Part shown: one piece after another, positions 31,755 to 44,600 of the stretch
Position numbering within the stretch: the stretch's first letter is position 1
Layout: each line of letters starts with the position of its first letter
From: Aphidius gifuensis
Lineage: Eukaryota > Arthropoda > Insecta > Hymenoptera > Braconidae
Assembly: GCF_014905175.1 (NCBI RefSeq)
Contig: NC_057791.1
Coordinates: 16,372,177-16,436,176, forward strand
Length of the DNA: 64,000 bases
Direction: 5' to 3'
Program-made: the position numbers and the translations under genes
The notes under the pieces: model-generated
The model's database searches: none
What the model saw: only the letters and a program-made list of their open reading frames with translations
What the model was told of the DNA's origin: nothing

Positions 31755-34102
31755 ATGAGTGGAATTAGAGACAGTGCTTTGTGTAGATTTTTTCTAATAT
31801 TTATAATAAATTATTTATTAATAAATGACAGTATTAAACAAGTGTTTTGTGAAAAATCAAGTGGTTTTTATGTTGATAATGGACAACAAACAGTAATGCA
31901 TGCTGTAACAAAACGTGAAAAACGTGATATTCAAAATGAAATATTAGAATTTCTTGATTTACCAGAAAAACCATTGTTAAAAAATAAATTACCATCACCA
32001 AAAAATTCAGGACTTGAATTTTTAATTGATGTTTATAAAAAAAATCTTAATCAAAGTGATCAAGGTGATGACTTTGACAATTCAGAAGACAAATATGATT
32101 CCGATCAAAACAAAAATGAAAGTGATTTTCCTGGTTTGAATTCCAGAGTTGCCAATGAGAGTGATGTCATCATATCATTTACACCTCAATGTAAGTTTCT
32201 TCTTTTTATTTTAAATTATTTATTTTCTTTATTATTAATATGTATTTTATTTTTTAAATTTAACAGATCGAAAATTTTCTGGTGTTACTAATAGACGAGG
32301 AAAAAAGCTATTGTTTGATATGTCTGAGGTACCATATGACGCAGCAATTATTGGTGCTGAATTGCGATTTTATCGTTCACTTAAAATCAAACAAAAAAAA
32401 TATAATAAGCCATTTAAAATTAGTGCTTATCGAATTTTTAAAACACATCGTGGGTAAATATATTTTTTAATTATTTTTTTTTCTATTTTATTTATTGGAA
32501 AATTCATGTCTAAATGACAAGTGTAGGTAATTGCTTAGATAAATGATTTTCTAAGTATTTTTTTGAACAAAAAGTTACTGAGAATTGTCATAATAATAAG
32601 GTTTTTTTTTTTTTTCATGTACATCATAAGACAGTTCTTTTCTATTCGGCTTTTGAAAAAGAAAATTTGTTGGCGCCTGTCTGCACCAAAACTAAAATAT
32701 TTTCTTTATTCTTTATGGGATTATCTTTCTCTTCTTTTCATTTTATTTTTCTTCATTCATTTGGCTCAAGTGGTGGTCGAGATAAAGAATTTAACAACAA
32801 AGAAAATACTGAAAGTTTGTGTCTCGACAGCAATTTTTTTTCTATTGTCTTTTGACATTTTGTTTAGGTCTAGACATAAAGTGTCAACTTTAAGGGTTGA
32901 ACAACCTTGACTTTCATATTTTTTTTTTTTCCCAGGTAGTTTTTGTAATGAATTGAATTCTTTTTTTTTAAATCCAATATTCAAACATACATTTTAACGT
33001 GCGTCAACACTTTTTTTGTGTCACATGCTGGGTTGCTTTATTATAAAATAAAAATGAAAAACTTTTGTTATTTTCTTTGCATCTTAATCGCTTTAAAATG
33101 ACAAATATTTTAAATTAAAAAATTAACATTTATACTTTAAAAAATTTAACAAATTTAATTTAATTTTTAGGACAAAAGAATTGAAATTAATTAGTTCTAT
33201 AAATAAAAATATGAGTGATCAAGGCTGGATGACATTGAACGTCAGTGCAGCATTGCAATATTGGGTGAGATATCCAGGAGAAAATAGAGGACTTTATATA
33301 TCAATTCAACCAGCTGATAAATCTGGTAAGAATATATATTTTCAATCGAATTTAATTCATAGCATATCACTACTCCTCGCAGCTAAATAAAATATTTAAA
33401 TTTTCATTTTAGTCTTCGAAATATTACCAGAAGAAATTGGTATCGTTGGAGTAAATGGTGCTCCTGAGAAACAACCTTTCATGGTTGGATTTTTCCAAAC
33501 TCCCGATACAGATCACAAGAGATATCATAGAAAACGTAAAAATAAAAGAAATAAAAGAAGTGTCTCAACGTTTATCGATGATGAAATTCCATTTTATCGT
33601 TAGTACAAAAATTCAACAGTATAATTAATAATTATCAAAACACTTTCGTTAATTTTTGTTTGTTTTTTTTTCAGAACAAAGACGTAATGTTCATTCATCT
33701 GATAAAAAAGCCTGTCAAATGAAATCATTTCGTGTTAATTTTATAGATCTAAATTGGCAGGTAAAAATCCTCTTTTTTTTTCTTTACAATTGTGTATTTT
33801 TTATAGCAAAATATTACAGACAATTTATTAATTTTTTTTTGTAGGATTGGATTATTGAACCAGCAGTTTATGAAGCAAATTATTGTGCTGGTGATTGTGA
33901 TTTTCCATTACACTCTCATATGAATTCAACAAATCATGCAGTTGTACAAACACTTGTTAATCTTTTGAATCCAGATCTAGCACCAAAAGCCTGCTGTGCA
34001 CCAACAAAATTAGCTCGTCTACATATTATTTATTTTAGCCAAGATGCCGCTGTCTTTAGAAAAAAAAAAAATATGATTGTTAAAAGTTGTGGTTGTCAAT
34101 AA
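31755..34102 (+). CDS. gbb-type BMP ligand 2, diverged
   Basis: Exons 31755-32190, 32267-32453, 33171-33325, 33413-33598, 33675-33760 and 33845-34102 give 435 residues. The first ~110 coding bases are almost identical to gene 1. The propeptide is longer and more acidic near residues 105-140. Basic cleavage candidates are HRKR (298-301) and RNKR (305-308). All seven knot cysteines and NSTNHA are kept. NWQDWIIEP keeps both receptor-site tryptophans, but the loop after it reads PAVYEANYC for PDGYDAYYC, and the wrist Tyr is Lys (KKKNMIV). A secreted BMP5/6/7/8-class ligand; a paralogue rather than the ancestral-like copy. Confidence 0.9.
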
Positions 34103-34548
34103 TGAGCAATAACAATTTTAAATTATACAATTTAACTCAGGTATACTTCATATAAATATATATTAGATATTAATAATTGTATAATTTAATTTTATCTATG
34201 TAAATATATTAAATTGTTAATAGATTAAAATAGTTAATATTTTTCGATTTATCATTTATTAATACTTTTAAAAAATCAAATTAAGTTTAATAATTTTTTT
34301 TTTTTACTATCATTACGCTATTTCGAATGTAAAACAAATTGTTTTTCGAAATTTTATTTATTATTTATATAAACAAATAAGTAATTAACAAAAAATGTAA
34401 TATTAAAATGTATAAAATTATTTTTATAATTTAGTTATATAATATAATATAAGAAAATGAATGTTAAGATATTTCAGTGATGTGTGTTAACACGTATGTT
34501 GTTTATTAATTAAAAGTGAAAGAATTAAGTTAGGGTTCTTGATAATAA
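34103..34548. other. Gap between BMP genes 2 and 3
   Basis: About 450 bases of AT-rich DNA; 3' end of gene 2 and distal upstream of gene 3. No element recognised. Confidence 0.45.
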
Positions 34549-34705
34549 TATTTACGCTCCTGAGAAGGCGGTGGTAAAGGCCAAACGACAAGTTGTGAGA
34601 GTTTTCTTGATTCTGGCTCCTGAGATATATCTGGAAGCTCAGCATCCAGTCAAACGAAACGGTGATTCGTGCGTGAGCGGGCTCACCTCTTATCATCATC
34701 TTGGT
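34549..34705 (+). promoter_or_regulatory. Conserved upstream block before BMP gene 3
   Basis: TATTTACGCTCCTGAGAAGG, then GGTGGTAAAGGCCAAACGAC, then CATCCAGTCAAACGAAACGG and TTCGTGCGTGAGCGGG. It starts 421 bases before the ATG, as in gene 1. Open frames on the minus strand here are frame-inconsistent among the three copies, so a noncoding role is preferred. Confidence 0.65.
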
Positions 34706-34969
34706 AATTTCCGCGCGCGAATAAACTCATAATAAAATTACAAAAAAAAAAAAAAAAAACTATCAATCACAAAATTAAAATCGAAATACTTGACATTATT
34801 TCGAAACACTAAAACATTGCAAAAATTTCATAGAAAAAAATCAAACGAAATTGTTAAAAAGTGACTTTTATTTTTTAATTAGTTTAACGAAATCATCAAA
34901 TGATAAACACATACATAGAAATGCAACAAATTTTTTATAATATTTAAACAAAAAATAAATTAAATAATA

Positions 34970-37900
34970 ATGAAGAAAATTAAAGACAGTGATTGGTTTT
35001 ATTATTTAACAATATTTTTAATAAATTATATATTAATTAATGATAATTTAAAAATTGTATTATCATCAAAACCAAGTGGTTTATATGCTGACAATGGTTA
35101 TCAAACAATAATACATCGTACAATAACACAAAATGAAAAACGTGAAATACAAGAACAAATATTAGATTTTCTTGATTTACCAGATAGACCATTAACAAGA
35201 AATACTAGATCAACAAAAATTAAAAATTCAGCAGCTGAATTTTTAATTGATATTTATAAAAATGCACTTGGTGATAATGATGATGATGTTGATGATGATG
35301 GAAAACCGGTCGTACAAAAGTATCATCAGTATAAAACCGACGGGGATTTCAACCTCACCGGTCAAGATCTCAGGGCCATCGACCAGAGCGATGTCATCAT
35401 GTCATTTGCTGCTCACAGTAAGTATTTTTTTTTTTAACTTTTCTTTTATCAACACATATTAATCTCATCTTTCTAAATTTATTATTAACTTGTCTGTAAT
35501 TAATTTGTTTATCATTTAATAATTTCATCTTGATTGATTTTTTTTTGTTGAAAAATAATATTGTTTTTTTCAAATTAATAATGAGATGATGACTCAATAA
35601 ATCAAGGCAGATCCGGAAATTATTTAAGAGAAAAAAAAAAAAAAAAATTTAAATTGATAAAAATCACAGGTGGTCTCTCTGATGTTTAACCGAAATTGAG
35701 CTATTTCAATGTGATATCCTTTCGTTTGATCACAGATGAACGAATACAAAATTGGCGGCTTTTAAGAAACTATAAAAAAAAAAAGGAAACGATAAAATAA
35801 TCACCTTCATCTTTTGACTTAAAATTTACTCTCACGATGCATGAGAACTTAAATAAAGGGTCAATATAAAATATTTAATAGAATGAATAAAATAAATTGA
35901 AAGAAAAAAACTAAAAAAAAAAAATCACAAAATGTTCACAGAGTCAATATACATCTCATTGCCCAAAGCAGTAGAAAAAAGTTTTTAAAAAAAGCCATTT
36001 CAAAGGCAAAAATGTCTCAACTTGGCTGTTAATTTTGCATGTTATTTTATATTTTTTTTTATTGCTTTTTCTGGGTTACCAATCAGGAATTCGTTAAAGA
36101 GAGATGAATCAAGACACAAACAGGGACGAAGGATATATAATTCGAAGAAAATAAAAATCAAAAAAAATAATAAAGAGAGAGAAAAAGATATATGTGGGTT
36201 CAAAAAAAAAAAAAAAAAAAAAAACGAAACTGGGGGCCAAAAAATTCGGACCACCCCGTGTGTTTTAGTGGCGAGTTGGAGCAGCTCACCAATATACTCA
36301 GCAATCAGGTGCCTCAAGAAGAATGTGGTGACCGTTTCTCTAAAAAAAAAAAAAATAATGAAAAAATAAATAAATAAATAATAAAGAAAAACACACAAAT
36401 TAAAAATGTTACATTTCTTATCTGGGGGAGCATTAGTTTAGTCCAGTCATGGAACCCTTCTTGAAAATAATATATAGGACCTAGTTCAAAATCCCAAGTC
36501 CGGTTTAGAATTAAAAAATAGAAAAAAAAAAAATATCTTACCATTGATTTCACGCTGCGAATTCTTCATGGCTTGTTATGTGATTAGGAAATTTTTTTTT
36601 TCAACCTGATCCAATCTATCTTCAATATCTCTCAACAACCTACAATTTTCTGTTTTTTTTTTTTTTACATTTTATTCTTCATTCTTGTGTGTATTTCTTT
36701 TTTTCATGTCAAATTAGATGTGATTAACAAATCAATTCAATTCATAGTTTAAACTGTTAACATAAATTTAAAAATACTGTGTCAATTTATTGAGATCACT
36801 TGCTGCTTTGATTGTATGATATATTTTTATTTTTATTATTCAACAGATCATCATGTTCCTGGTGTACGACATGAACGTGGAAAAAGACTGTGGTTTGATA
36901 TTTCAGAAATACCACCTGGTGAAAATATCATTGGTGCTGAACTGAGACTTTATAGATCAATGGAAATTAAACATAAAAAAAATCGTGGATCATTTATGGT
37001 TACTGTTTATCGAGTTCTCAAAACAGATGATGGGTAATTTATTTATTTTTATTTCGAAACATTTATTGTAATTAAATTTCGAATAACAGCTTTAGAAAAT
37101 TTCGAAAAATTAATATTTCGAACACTTGATGATGAGGCAATTTTAGAAAAAATATTTAATTTTAGTATTTTTTAAAATATGATCAACCACCCAGAAGACA
37201 TAATTGTGTATTTTTTTTTAGAATTTGTATTGGTCCCTTGAACATTCTCCTCAGCCATGTAGTTACTGAGAATTAACTATATAATTTTTAAGGTCCTTCT
37301 CGTGTACCTAATTAGACGGTCTTTTTCATTTTTTTTTTTTTTTAAAAAGAAAAAATAGTCTATACCTGAAAAACTTTATGAATTTTATATTTTTAAAATT
37401 ATTTTTCTTCTCATGCTTATGATATAGCTAAATTTTAAAAAAATTAAATTATCATTTTTGTCTATGTATTTTATATCAAGGTTAAATAACCTTGACCTTC
37501 ATTTCACTTTTTTTTTTTTTAATTAATTTATCTGTAATTGAAAAAAAAGTGAGTCTCATTTCTCTAGTTGATAATTTTATTATTTTTTTTTTATATGTCT
37601 GGTGTTGAGGAATTTTTTAAAACAGGAAATACTGCGATTCCATAAATTGAGGTAAATTAACCGAGTAGACAACGGCTTTAAAATAAAAAAAATATATATA
37701 ATATTTAAAATAAAAATGATGAAGCATTATTTAGCCTACGCAGTTAGTTTGTGTATTTATTTTTTGTCTCTCAAAAAACCATGACACATCATTCTCATTC
37801 TTACTTAATCATTATCACTGTAAATAAAAATAAATTAAATATAAAAAAAAGATTAAAATTTATATACTATAGCTAAGAGTCAAGAAAATTTAGGATGTTT

Positions 37901-40263
37901 ATTATTTAATTATTTCAGAAGTAAAGAATTGCAGTATGTTGATTCTGCAAATACAACAATAAATAAAGAAGGCTGGATAACATTGAATGTCAGTGAAGCA
38001 TTGCAACATTGGATTAATAATCCAGATGGAAATAGAGGTCTTTATTTATCTGTTCATCCGGCTGATAGATCTGGTAATATTATTTTTTATTATTTAATTT
38101 TTTTAAACATGCTATGTATACATTTATTATTTTTTGCAAAAAGTAACATAAAGAACCCAAAATTAATTTTTCTTTAACCCGATATTTATGTCAATTTATT
38201 TTACCAATTTTTTTTTTGTTTAATTTTATTATTTTATTTAATTATAGCCACTGCTATTCTCCTACTATTTTAAAACGCAATTAATGCATGAACCGGTTTA
38301 CCTTTGATCATTCAATCCAACAAGATATCAATTTTTATATGTGGATATTTTTAATGCGTATATAAACGCAGTTTAATAATTATTATTCAAATTTGATATT
38401 ATGATTTTAAAATTATAAATTTGTATTTTTAATATTGCCATGTAAATTTTTTAAATAATTGAGTAAGTTTTGAGGTGAAAATTAAATTTTTATATTTGAT
38501 GAAAAACACAGGCTCGATCGGAAATTTCCGTAGTTCCCATTCCCTTGACACTTTCGAAAGGAATATGTTGGATTTTATTATATACAATAAATAGTCATGT
38601 ATTCTGTTGGTTCAAATTTATTACTGATTTTTTTGTTGAAAGAAACAAAAGTTAAATTAAATTAAAATAGAAAATTATTATCCTTGAATTTTGTATTAAT
38701 CAATGACTTAATTTTACATAATTATTTAATTTTTTGTGTGCAAAAAAAAAAAGGATAGAAAAAAAATTAATTGAGAATTAATTAAGAAATAAATATTGCA
38801 TGTTTAGTTAAGCGTTGAAGAATTTTAATAGATCATGTTGGCAGTATTGAGAGTTAATTTAAAAATAAATAAACATTGTTGAATTATTTAAATTTTATAT
38901 TGGCTTGTATAGTTGAACAAGTTGTCAGGTGTTTGCAGTTGTTGTAAATGCGCATTCCTCAACGACCAATTTACTATAGCTTTCACGAAACCACAATAAT
39001 CATTTGAATGTAATATATGTTTTCAACATGTGCATGTATAAAAATATTTTTCATATTTAAAGATTCATCTTGCAACACTCGTAATTTTTAAAAATATTAT
39101 CAATTTTTTTTCACTTTAAAAATTAAAAAACACAGCTTATTATAATTCTAATTTTTAAACTTGTTAATTTTTATTTTCCTCTTCTTTTTTTTGAATAATA
39201 AAAAAAATATTAAAAAAAAATTAAACTATTATTTATTGGGTTTTTTTAGATATTAATAATATTTTTTTTTGTGGATAAATTAAATGGATATATTTGACAA
39301 AGTGAATGGCTCTTGCGTTCGAGTGATTTTAAATATTCATGAAGGTTGATGCTATTAATAAACAAACTCAACAAAGCACGTGATATTTTTTAAATATATA
39401 AAATTAATTAACAGTATGAAGCTAGAGAAAATTGTTCAATTGATTTTAAATCAAAGCAAAAATATTTTAAAAATAAACTACATTGTTGTTATGTAAAAAT
39501 TATGCTAATAATTATAATAAAGTATGAAAAATAAAAAAAAATAATATAGTTTAAATTGATTGCAGTTCATGAAATGAAACCGGAAGACGTTGGTATTGTT
39601 GGATTCCGTGGTAGTGCCGACAAACATCCTTTCATGGTTGGCTTCTTCAAAAGTTCAGGTTTGCGTGAGAAAAAAAAACGTCAAAAACGTGATGTTAGAA
39701 GAAAAAAAAAAAGTGAATCATCAAGTCTTGACCATCGATATTCATACGGTGGTGAGTTTTTAAAAAAAATATATTAACATAATTTTAAATTTATCAAATT
39801 AAATAGTCAAATAAATGAATAAATTATTTTTTTTTTTTAAATTTCAGATTCAATAACTCAGTATGATTCAAGAACTTGTAAACTTCATACACTTTATGTT
39901 AATTTTGTCGATTTAAAATGGAAGGTAAATATATTTTTGACTTATAAAATTACTTATCATTTAAATTAAAATATTTTTAATTAAATTATATATTTTTTTA
40001 AGGAATGGATTATTGCACCAGATGGATATGATGCTTATTACTGTGCTGGTGAATGTAATTTTCCATTAAATGCTCATATGAATGCAACAAATCATGCTAT
40101 TGTTCAAACACTTGTACATCTTAATAAACCATCTGAAGTACCAAAACCATGTTGTGCACCAACAAAATTATCAGCAACATCAGTTCTCTACACCCTTGAA
40201 GACGGAAGTGTTATATTAAAAAAATATAAAAATATGGTTGTTAAAAGTTGCGGTTGTCATTAA
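34970..40263 (+). CDS. gbb: gbb/BMP7-class ligand 3, ancestral-like copy
   Basis: Exons 34970-35417, 36847-37033, 37919-38073, 39566-39751, 39848-39924 and 40003-40263 give 437 residues. Signal segment, then SGLYADNGYQT typical of Gbb propeptides, EKREIQEQILDFLDLPDRP, furin site RQKR (302-305), and a 132-residue mature part with the seven-Cys knot, LKWKEWIIAPDGYDAYYCAGEC, MNATNHA and ILKKYKNMVVKSCGCH. All receptor-contact residues of the class are retained, so this is most likely the canonical orthologue of Drosophila glass bottom boat. In flies Gbb pairs with Dpp in wing and fat-body growth and acts as a retrograde signal at synapses. Introns 1 and 3 are ~1.4-1.5 kb, far longer than in the two upstream copies. 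Confidence 0.95.
35418..36846. other. Large first intron of BMP gene 3
   Basis: About 1.4 kb; holds long poly-A tracts (36205, 36340) that create spurious Lys- or Phe-rich frames on both strands. No nested gene or RNA was recognised. Confidence 0.5.
38074..39565. other. Large third intron of BMP gene 3
   Basis: About 1.5 kb, AT-rich. GC-richer spots at 38510-38570 and 38930-39000 could be regulatory. No coding or structural signal seen. Confidence 0.45.
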
Positions 40264-41695
40264 TAATAACAACTTATTATTTTATTTTTTTTTTTAAATT
40301 ATCAATCAATTTATAATTTACAATAATCAAACAAAAAAAACGACAACATTATTTATCATTGAATCAAATTTATATATATTTTTATCGTTAAATTAAATTT
40401 AATTAATTTTATTCATGTAAATAAATTGAAAATTTAATAAAAATCATTTTTTTATAGATTAAATTTGATCGCTGATGTTTTTTAATATTTTATTTTCAAA
40501 TATTCCCGCTATTTTTATTTGACAGTAGTTACGTAAAATTCCTGCATTACCTACCTCCCTGAACATGGCAGCAAGTCGATCGAGCTAAACAATCGAAAAA
40601 GCCTTTTTTTACAATGGTCGGCGAATGTGCCGCGGTCATGGAGTTTTCAGCAACTTAGTGATTATTCTTTTGACAAAGACAGCTCAAAATTTATAATTAT
40701 TAATAATATTTAAATTATCTAAACCGGCTAAACGTGTCGACAAATTATTCATCAACAAATAACAAAATTAAAAAGTATAAATATTATCAAAAATATTGTC
40801 TATTGTTTTGGTGTTTGTTAAGTGTTTGTGGAAAAAAAAAAAAAAAAAAAGAAAAATCATATTATTGATGAAAATAATAAGTGGTGTTTTTATTTTCATA
40901 ATAATAATACATTTGACATGTTAATAAATATTAACAATCATCAAAATAAATAATTTATTAATACTAATTAATTAATCAACAAGTGCCAGGTTTTAATTGT
41001 TTTATTTTTTTACATTCAATTATTGTCAGATATACAATAACACACTTATAATTTCAAGAAAGTGTTGGAACGAAAAAAAAAATAATAAAAAAAACAGGTA
41101 CGCCCATTGCTTGTGTGACTTAAAATTAATAAATAATTTAATTCTTAGATATTGTTAATTAATTGGCAAATATTAATATTGTCATTTTGATAATTAAATA
41201 GAGGCCAAGATGATTTTATGGACCTCACCCTGATTTCTCTCAGCAATGCGAACAGCAGAGAATCGTGCCACTTTCCGTTTGGCCAGAAAATCGATAGAGG
41301 TGCAATGTTAAATCTGTTTTATCCAGCTTCACATGTTTTATTATAAATAATAAATATAAATATAATATTTATAATTTAATTATAAAATATATAAAACACC
41401 AATTCAAGATGTTAATTTAAATAATTCTGTTGCATCACATTTGAAAGTGCTTTAAATCGAAAAAAAAGCCAATAATATTTTATGTTTAAACATGCTTTAA
41501 ATAATATGATAAATATTAAATTAATAAATTTAACAACAATCATACTACTGTTTATAAATAATAATTTTGTTTTTATGTATTTTACAGATTTTAAAAATGT
41601 TTATGTGACAAAGCTGATGATTTATCAAGAGTCATAACAAGTGGCTCAATATATTTCGATAAAAAGTAATAGAACAATTTATGGTTTAATTGTGA
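40264..41695 (+). promoter_or_regulatory. Patronin upstream region with leader-like uORFs
   Basis: The GC-richer zone at about 40530-40680 looks like a promoter and leader. It contains two short upstream ORFs, ATGGCAGCAAGTCGATCGAG to TAA (40565-40588) and one starting ATGGTCGGCGAATGTGCCGC (40613-40657). A second GC-richer stretch (about 41205-41315) may be a further leader exon ending before GTGCAA. Confidence 0.45.
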
Positions 41696-44600
41696 ATGTG
41701 GAGTACTATATCGCGTCTCTTCGTCGCGAAATCAAGATCGTCGACGAAGACACTTGAACAAGTTGATAATAATTGTGTTGATAATATAAATAAATTATCA
41801 TTTGTTAATAATTATTATAACGAGGATAGAGATATTAATAATTTGACACAAGATCATACCAATCTGGCTGTCCATGTTTTCGATTCAATGGATCGTAACA
41901 TGGGAGATGACAGACGAAGGGATTCGAAACAATCAGCAACTGATGCCAATGAAACACGTCAGGTTAGTTGATTTAATTTTTATTTATTTTTATTTTATTA
42001 TAACAATGTTATTCATAAATCATGATCAAGTTTTATAACCAACTTCAAAGTTATTGTTGGTCATTTTTTTTTTTTTTATTACTATTTAATTTAATAATTT
42101 TTTTTTTATTTATTTTGATCGCGAGGACGTATATGGTATACCACTTCCTGTGGGCAAGGTTATTTATTTACTGATGATTCGATGCATCGATAAATAATAT
42201 TCAAATTACTTGGGTGTGTTTAATAAATATTTTCTTAATTTTTTTCTTTTCATTTTTTCGTCTTTTAAGTGGTCTACATTTAAAAGAAAAATTATTAAAG
42301 ATCATTTTGATATACATTTTTTTTGAGGCTTATTAAAATATTAACAATTAAATTTATTCAAAAGAAATTGTTTAAATAATTTATTTGTTTTATTTATTTT
42401 TAAATTGTGATTACGTAAAGTGTCTAAATTAAACAGAGAGTTTTTTTTTTTTTTTCTACTTTATTTAATTGTTAGCACACTTGTCATTGATTTATCAAAA
42501 AGAAAATTATTATTTGTATTATGAATTTTCATTTAACATAAACAACAAGAAAATTATTATTTTTTTTTTTTTGTTAATTTTTAAAAGTGGGTGGTAAAAG
42601 CGAAAGTATCATACAAATTCAGGTTTACAGGTAATTTTTATGTAGGCGTGAAAATTTGTAATCGAATGATGTCTCTCCTCAATTTTATTAAAATAATATT
42701 GCAAAAAAAAAAAAAAGTACAACTTAAATCCATTTAAAAACGAAAAAAAAATATAATAATAATTGCAATGATTTTTTAATTTTACAATTCCATATTTAGA
42801 AAACAAAAATTATCACATTTGTTAGCTGCTTTTTTTTTTTGCTCATTAAACCAATTGAAAATTAATTTATTTAAAGTTAAAAAAAATTGCTTTTAATATA
42901 GTTAAATTCACCAAATAAATGAGACAAATATTTATTTAAAAAAAAAAAAAAAAAAAACAATTCCCACGCATTATTTTGCTGGAGGTTGTTATAAAACAAT
43001 ATAAAAAATAAGAAACACTGTGTGTTGTTTGTTTGGGTATCAAGGCCCGACTGACACGATCACATTGCTTACAATATCCCTTCTTAAAAGTAACATAACA
43101 TTCTCTCACTTAGTACATATCCATAATGAATTTTACATCTCTGTTTAAGATATGTATTATTTTACACTCTCAAACAACTTCAGTGTAACGAGAAACTGCA
43201 TAACATTGTCAGTTGATTTTCTTCATTCTTACATATTGTATCGCTACAAAAATTTCATACGTTAATTAATAATAAATTAATAAATTAAAAACTTTATTTA
43301 ACATTAATTAATTAATTTATTCATATATTTTTATTATTTAAAAAATTTATTTTCTATTATTTCGTGTGTGTTGTTGTTGTTGTTTTTAATGTGCAAAGTT
43401 ATTTTGGATATACAACAGTTTAATATGTGTTACAATAATTGTGATGAATATATTAATTGATATATTTGCAAATTTATTTATTATTAAATTATTTATTAAA
43501 AAATTTATATGGCGAGTGAGGTCATGCTGGCTCCGAGGACGACAGCACCAAAGTCGTCCTGTGAGCCAGACATTGACGATATCCGGAATATGTTTAGAAA
43601 TGCTTCCGTCACAACAATATATGTGAGTTTTATTTTTTTTTATAAACCCACATTTATGCTATTAATTAATACAAGGATAAAATTATAATCGAATTATACT
43701 TATCAAAATATTTAAATATGAAAAAAAAATTAAATTTTATATTTATGGGTAATTTTTGCTTATGAATATTATCAAGAAAAACTAGTAGAATCATCAAATT
43801 AACTGGATTAATTTGTTGATGATTTTATTTGAAAAAAAATGAAAATTAATAATGAATTTTTAATTTATTTTAAAACTTGATATTACCAAGAATGGAAATG
43901 TCTTGGAATGTCAAGGTGCTGATCCTCGTAAAGTCACTTTCAATATTATTTTATATTAAAAGTGATAACATGTTTAAAAAATAGTTGAAAGAAAATTTAA
44001 ACTTTCGATATTTAGTTTATATTTTTTCTCTCAATAAAAGATTCCTGTTTTTTTTTATATTGTATTTAAAGAGGTTTTTATAAATACTTGAGTTTAAGAG
44101 GCACTTTAAGTGTTAGTTTAAGCTTATTCCGGTCAATTAGTTCATCATTTTTTTAAATAATAATAAAAGATTACAATTGTTATGACTGATTAAATAATTA
44201 CTTGGAATTTTAGTATATTTTTTTTTTTAGTAAAGTCAGCATATTTGTTAAATTATTAAGGAGTGTAGAATTTAAAAAATTAATAAATAATAAGTCATTA
44301 GTATATGTTGTGGAAAATAGAAACAAAGGTTAGGAGTAAGTCTAAACCATGTTGTTTTAAATAGTAACTGTCTAGAAAAGTTTTACAATTTCAATATTAT
44401 TTATTTTTAAAAATTTAAAATTCATTTATAATTTCAATATTTTAATATTCAATAAATCAATTTAGAATATTTCAATATTTGTTTTTAATTCATTTTAAAT
44501 CAATGAGAAAAACAAATATTATTATAAATATTTTTTATTTCTATATTTCATATTTTATAAAAATTGTGATATTTAATTTGTTTTTTCATTTCTATATAAA

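Noticed and set aside
28289..34699. Minus-strand ORFs before each BMP gene (28289, 28441, 31324, 34487)
   Set aside because: They cover the conserved upstream block, but the frame shifts between copies and no start or splice structure is shared, so DNA-level conservation explains them.
36022..36553. Lys-rich and Phe-rich ORFs on both strands
   Set aside because: Produced by long poly-A/poly-T tracts in the first intron of BMP gene 3.
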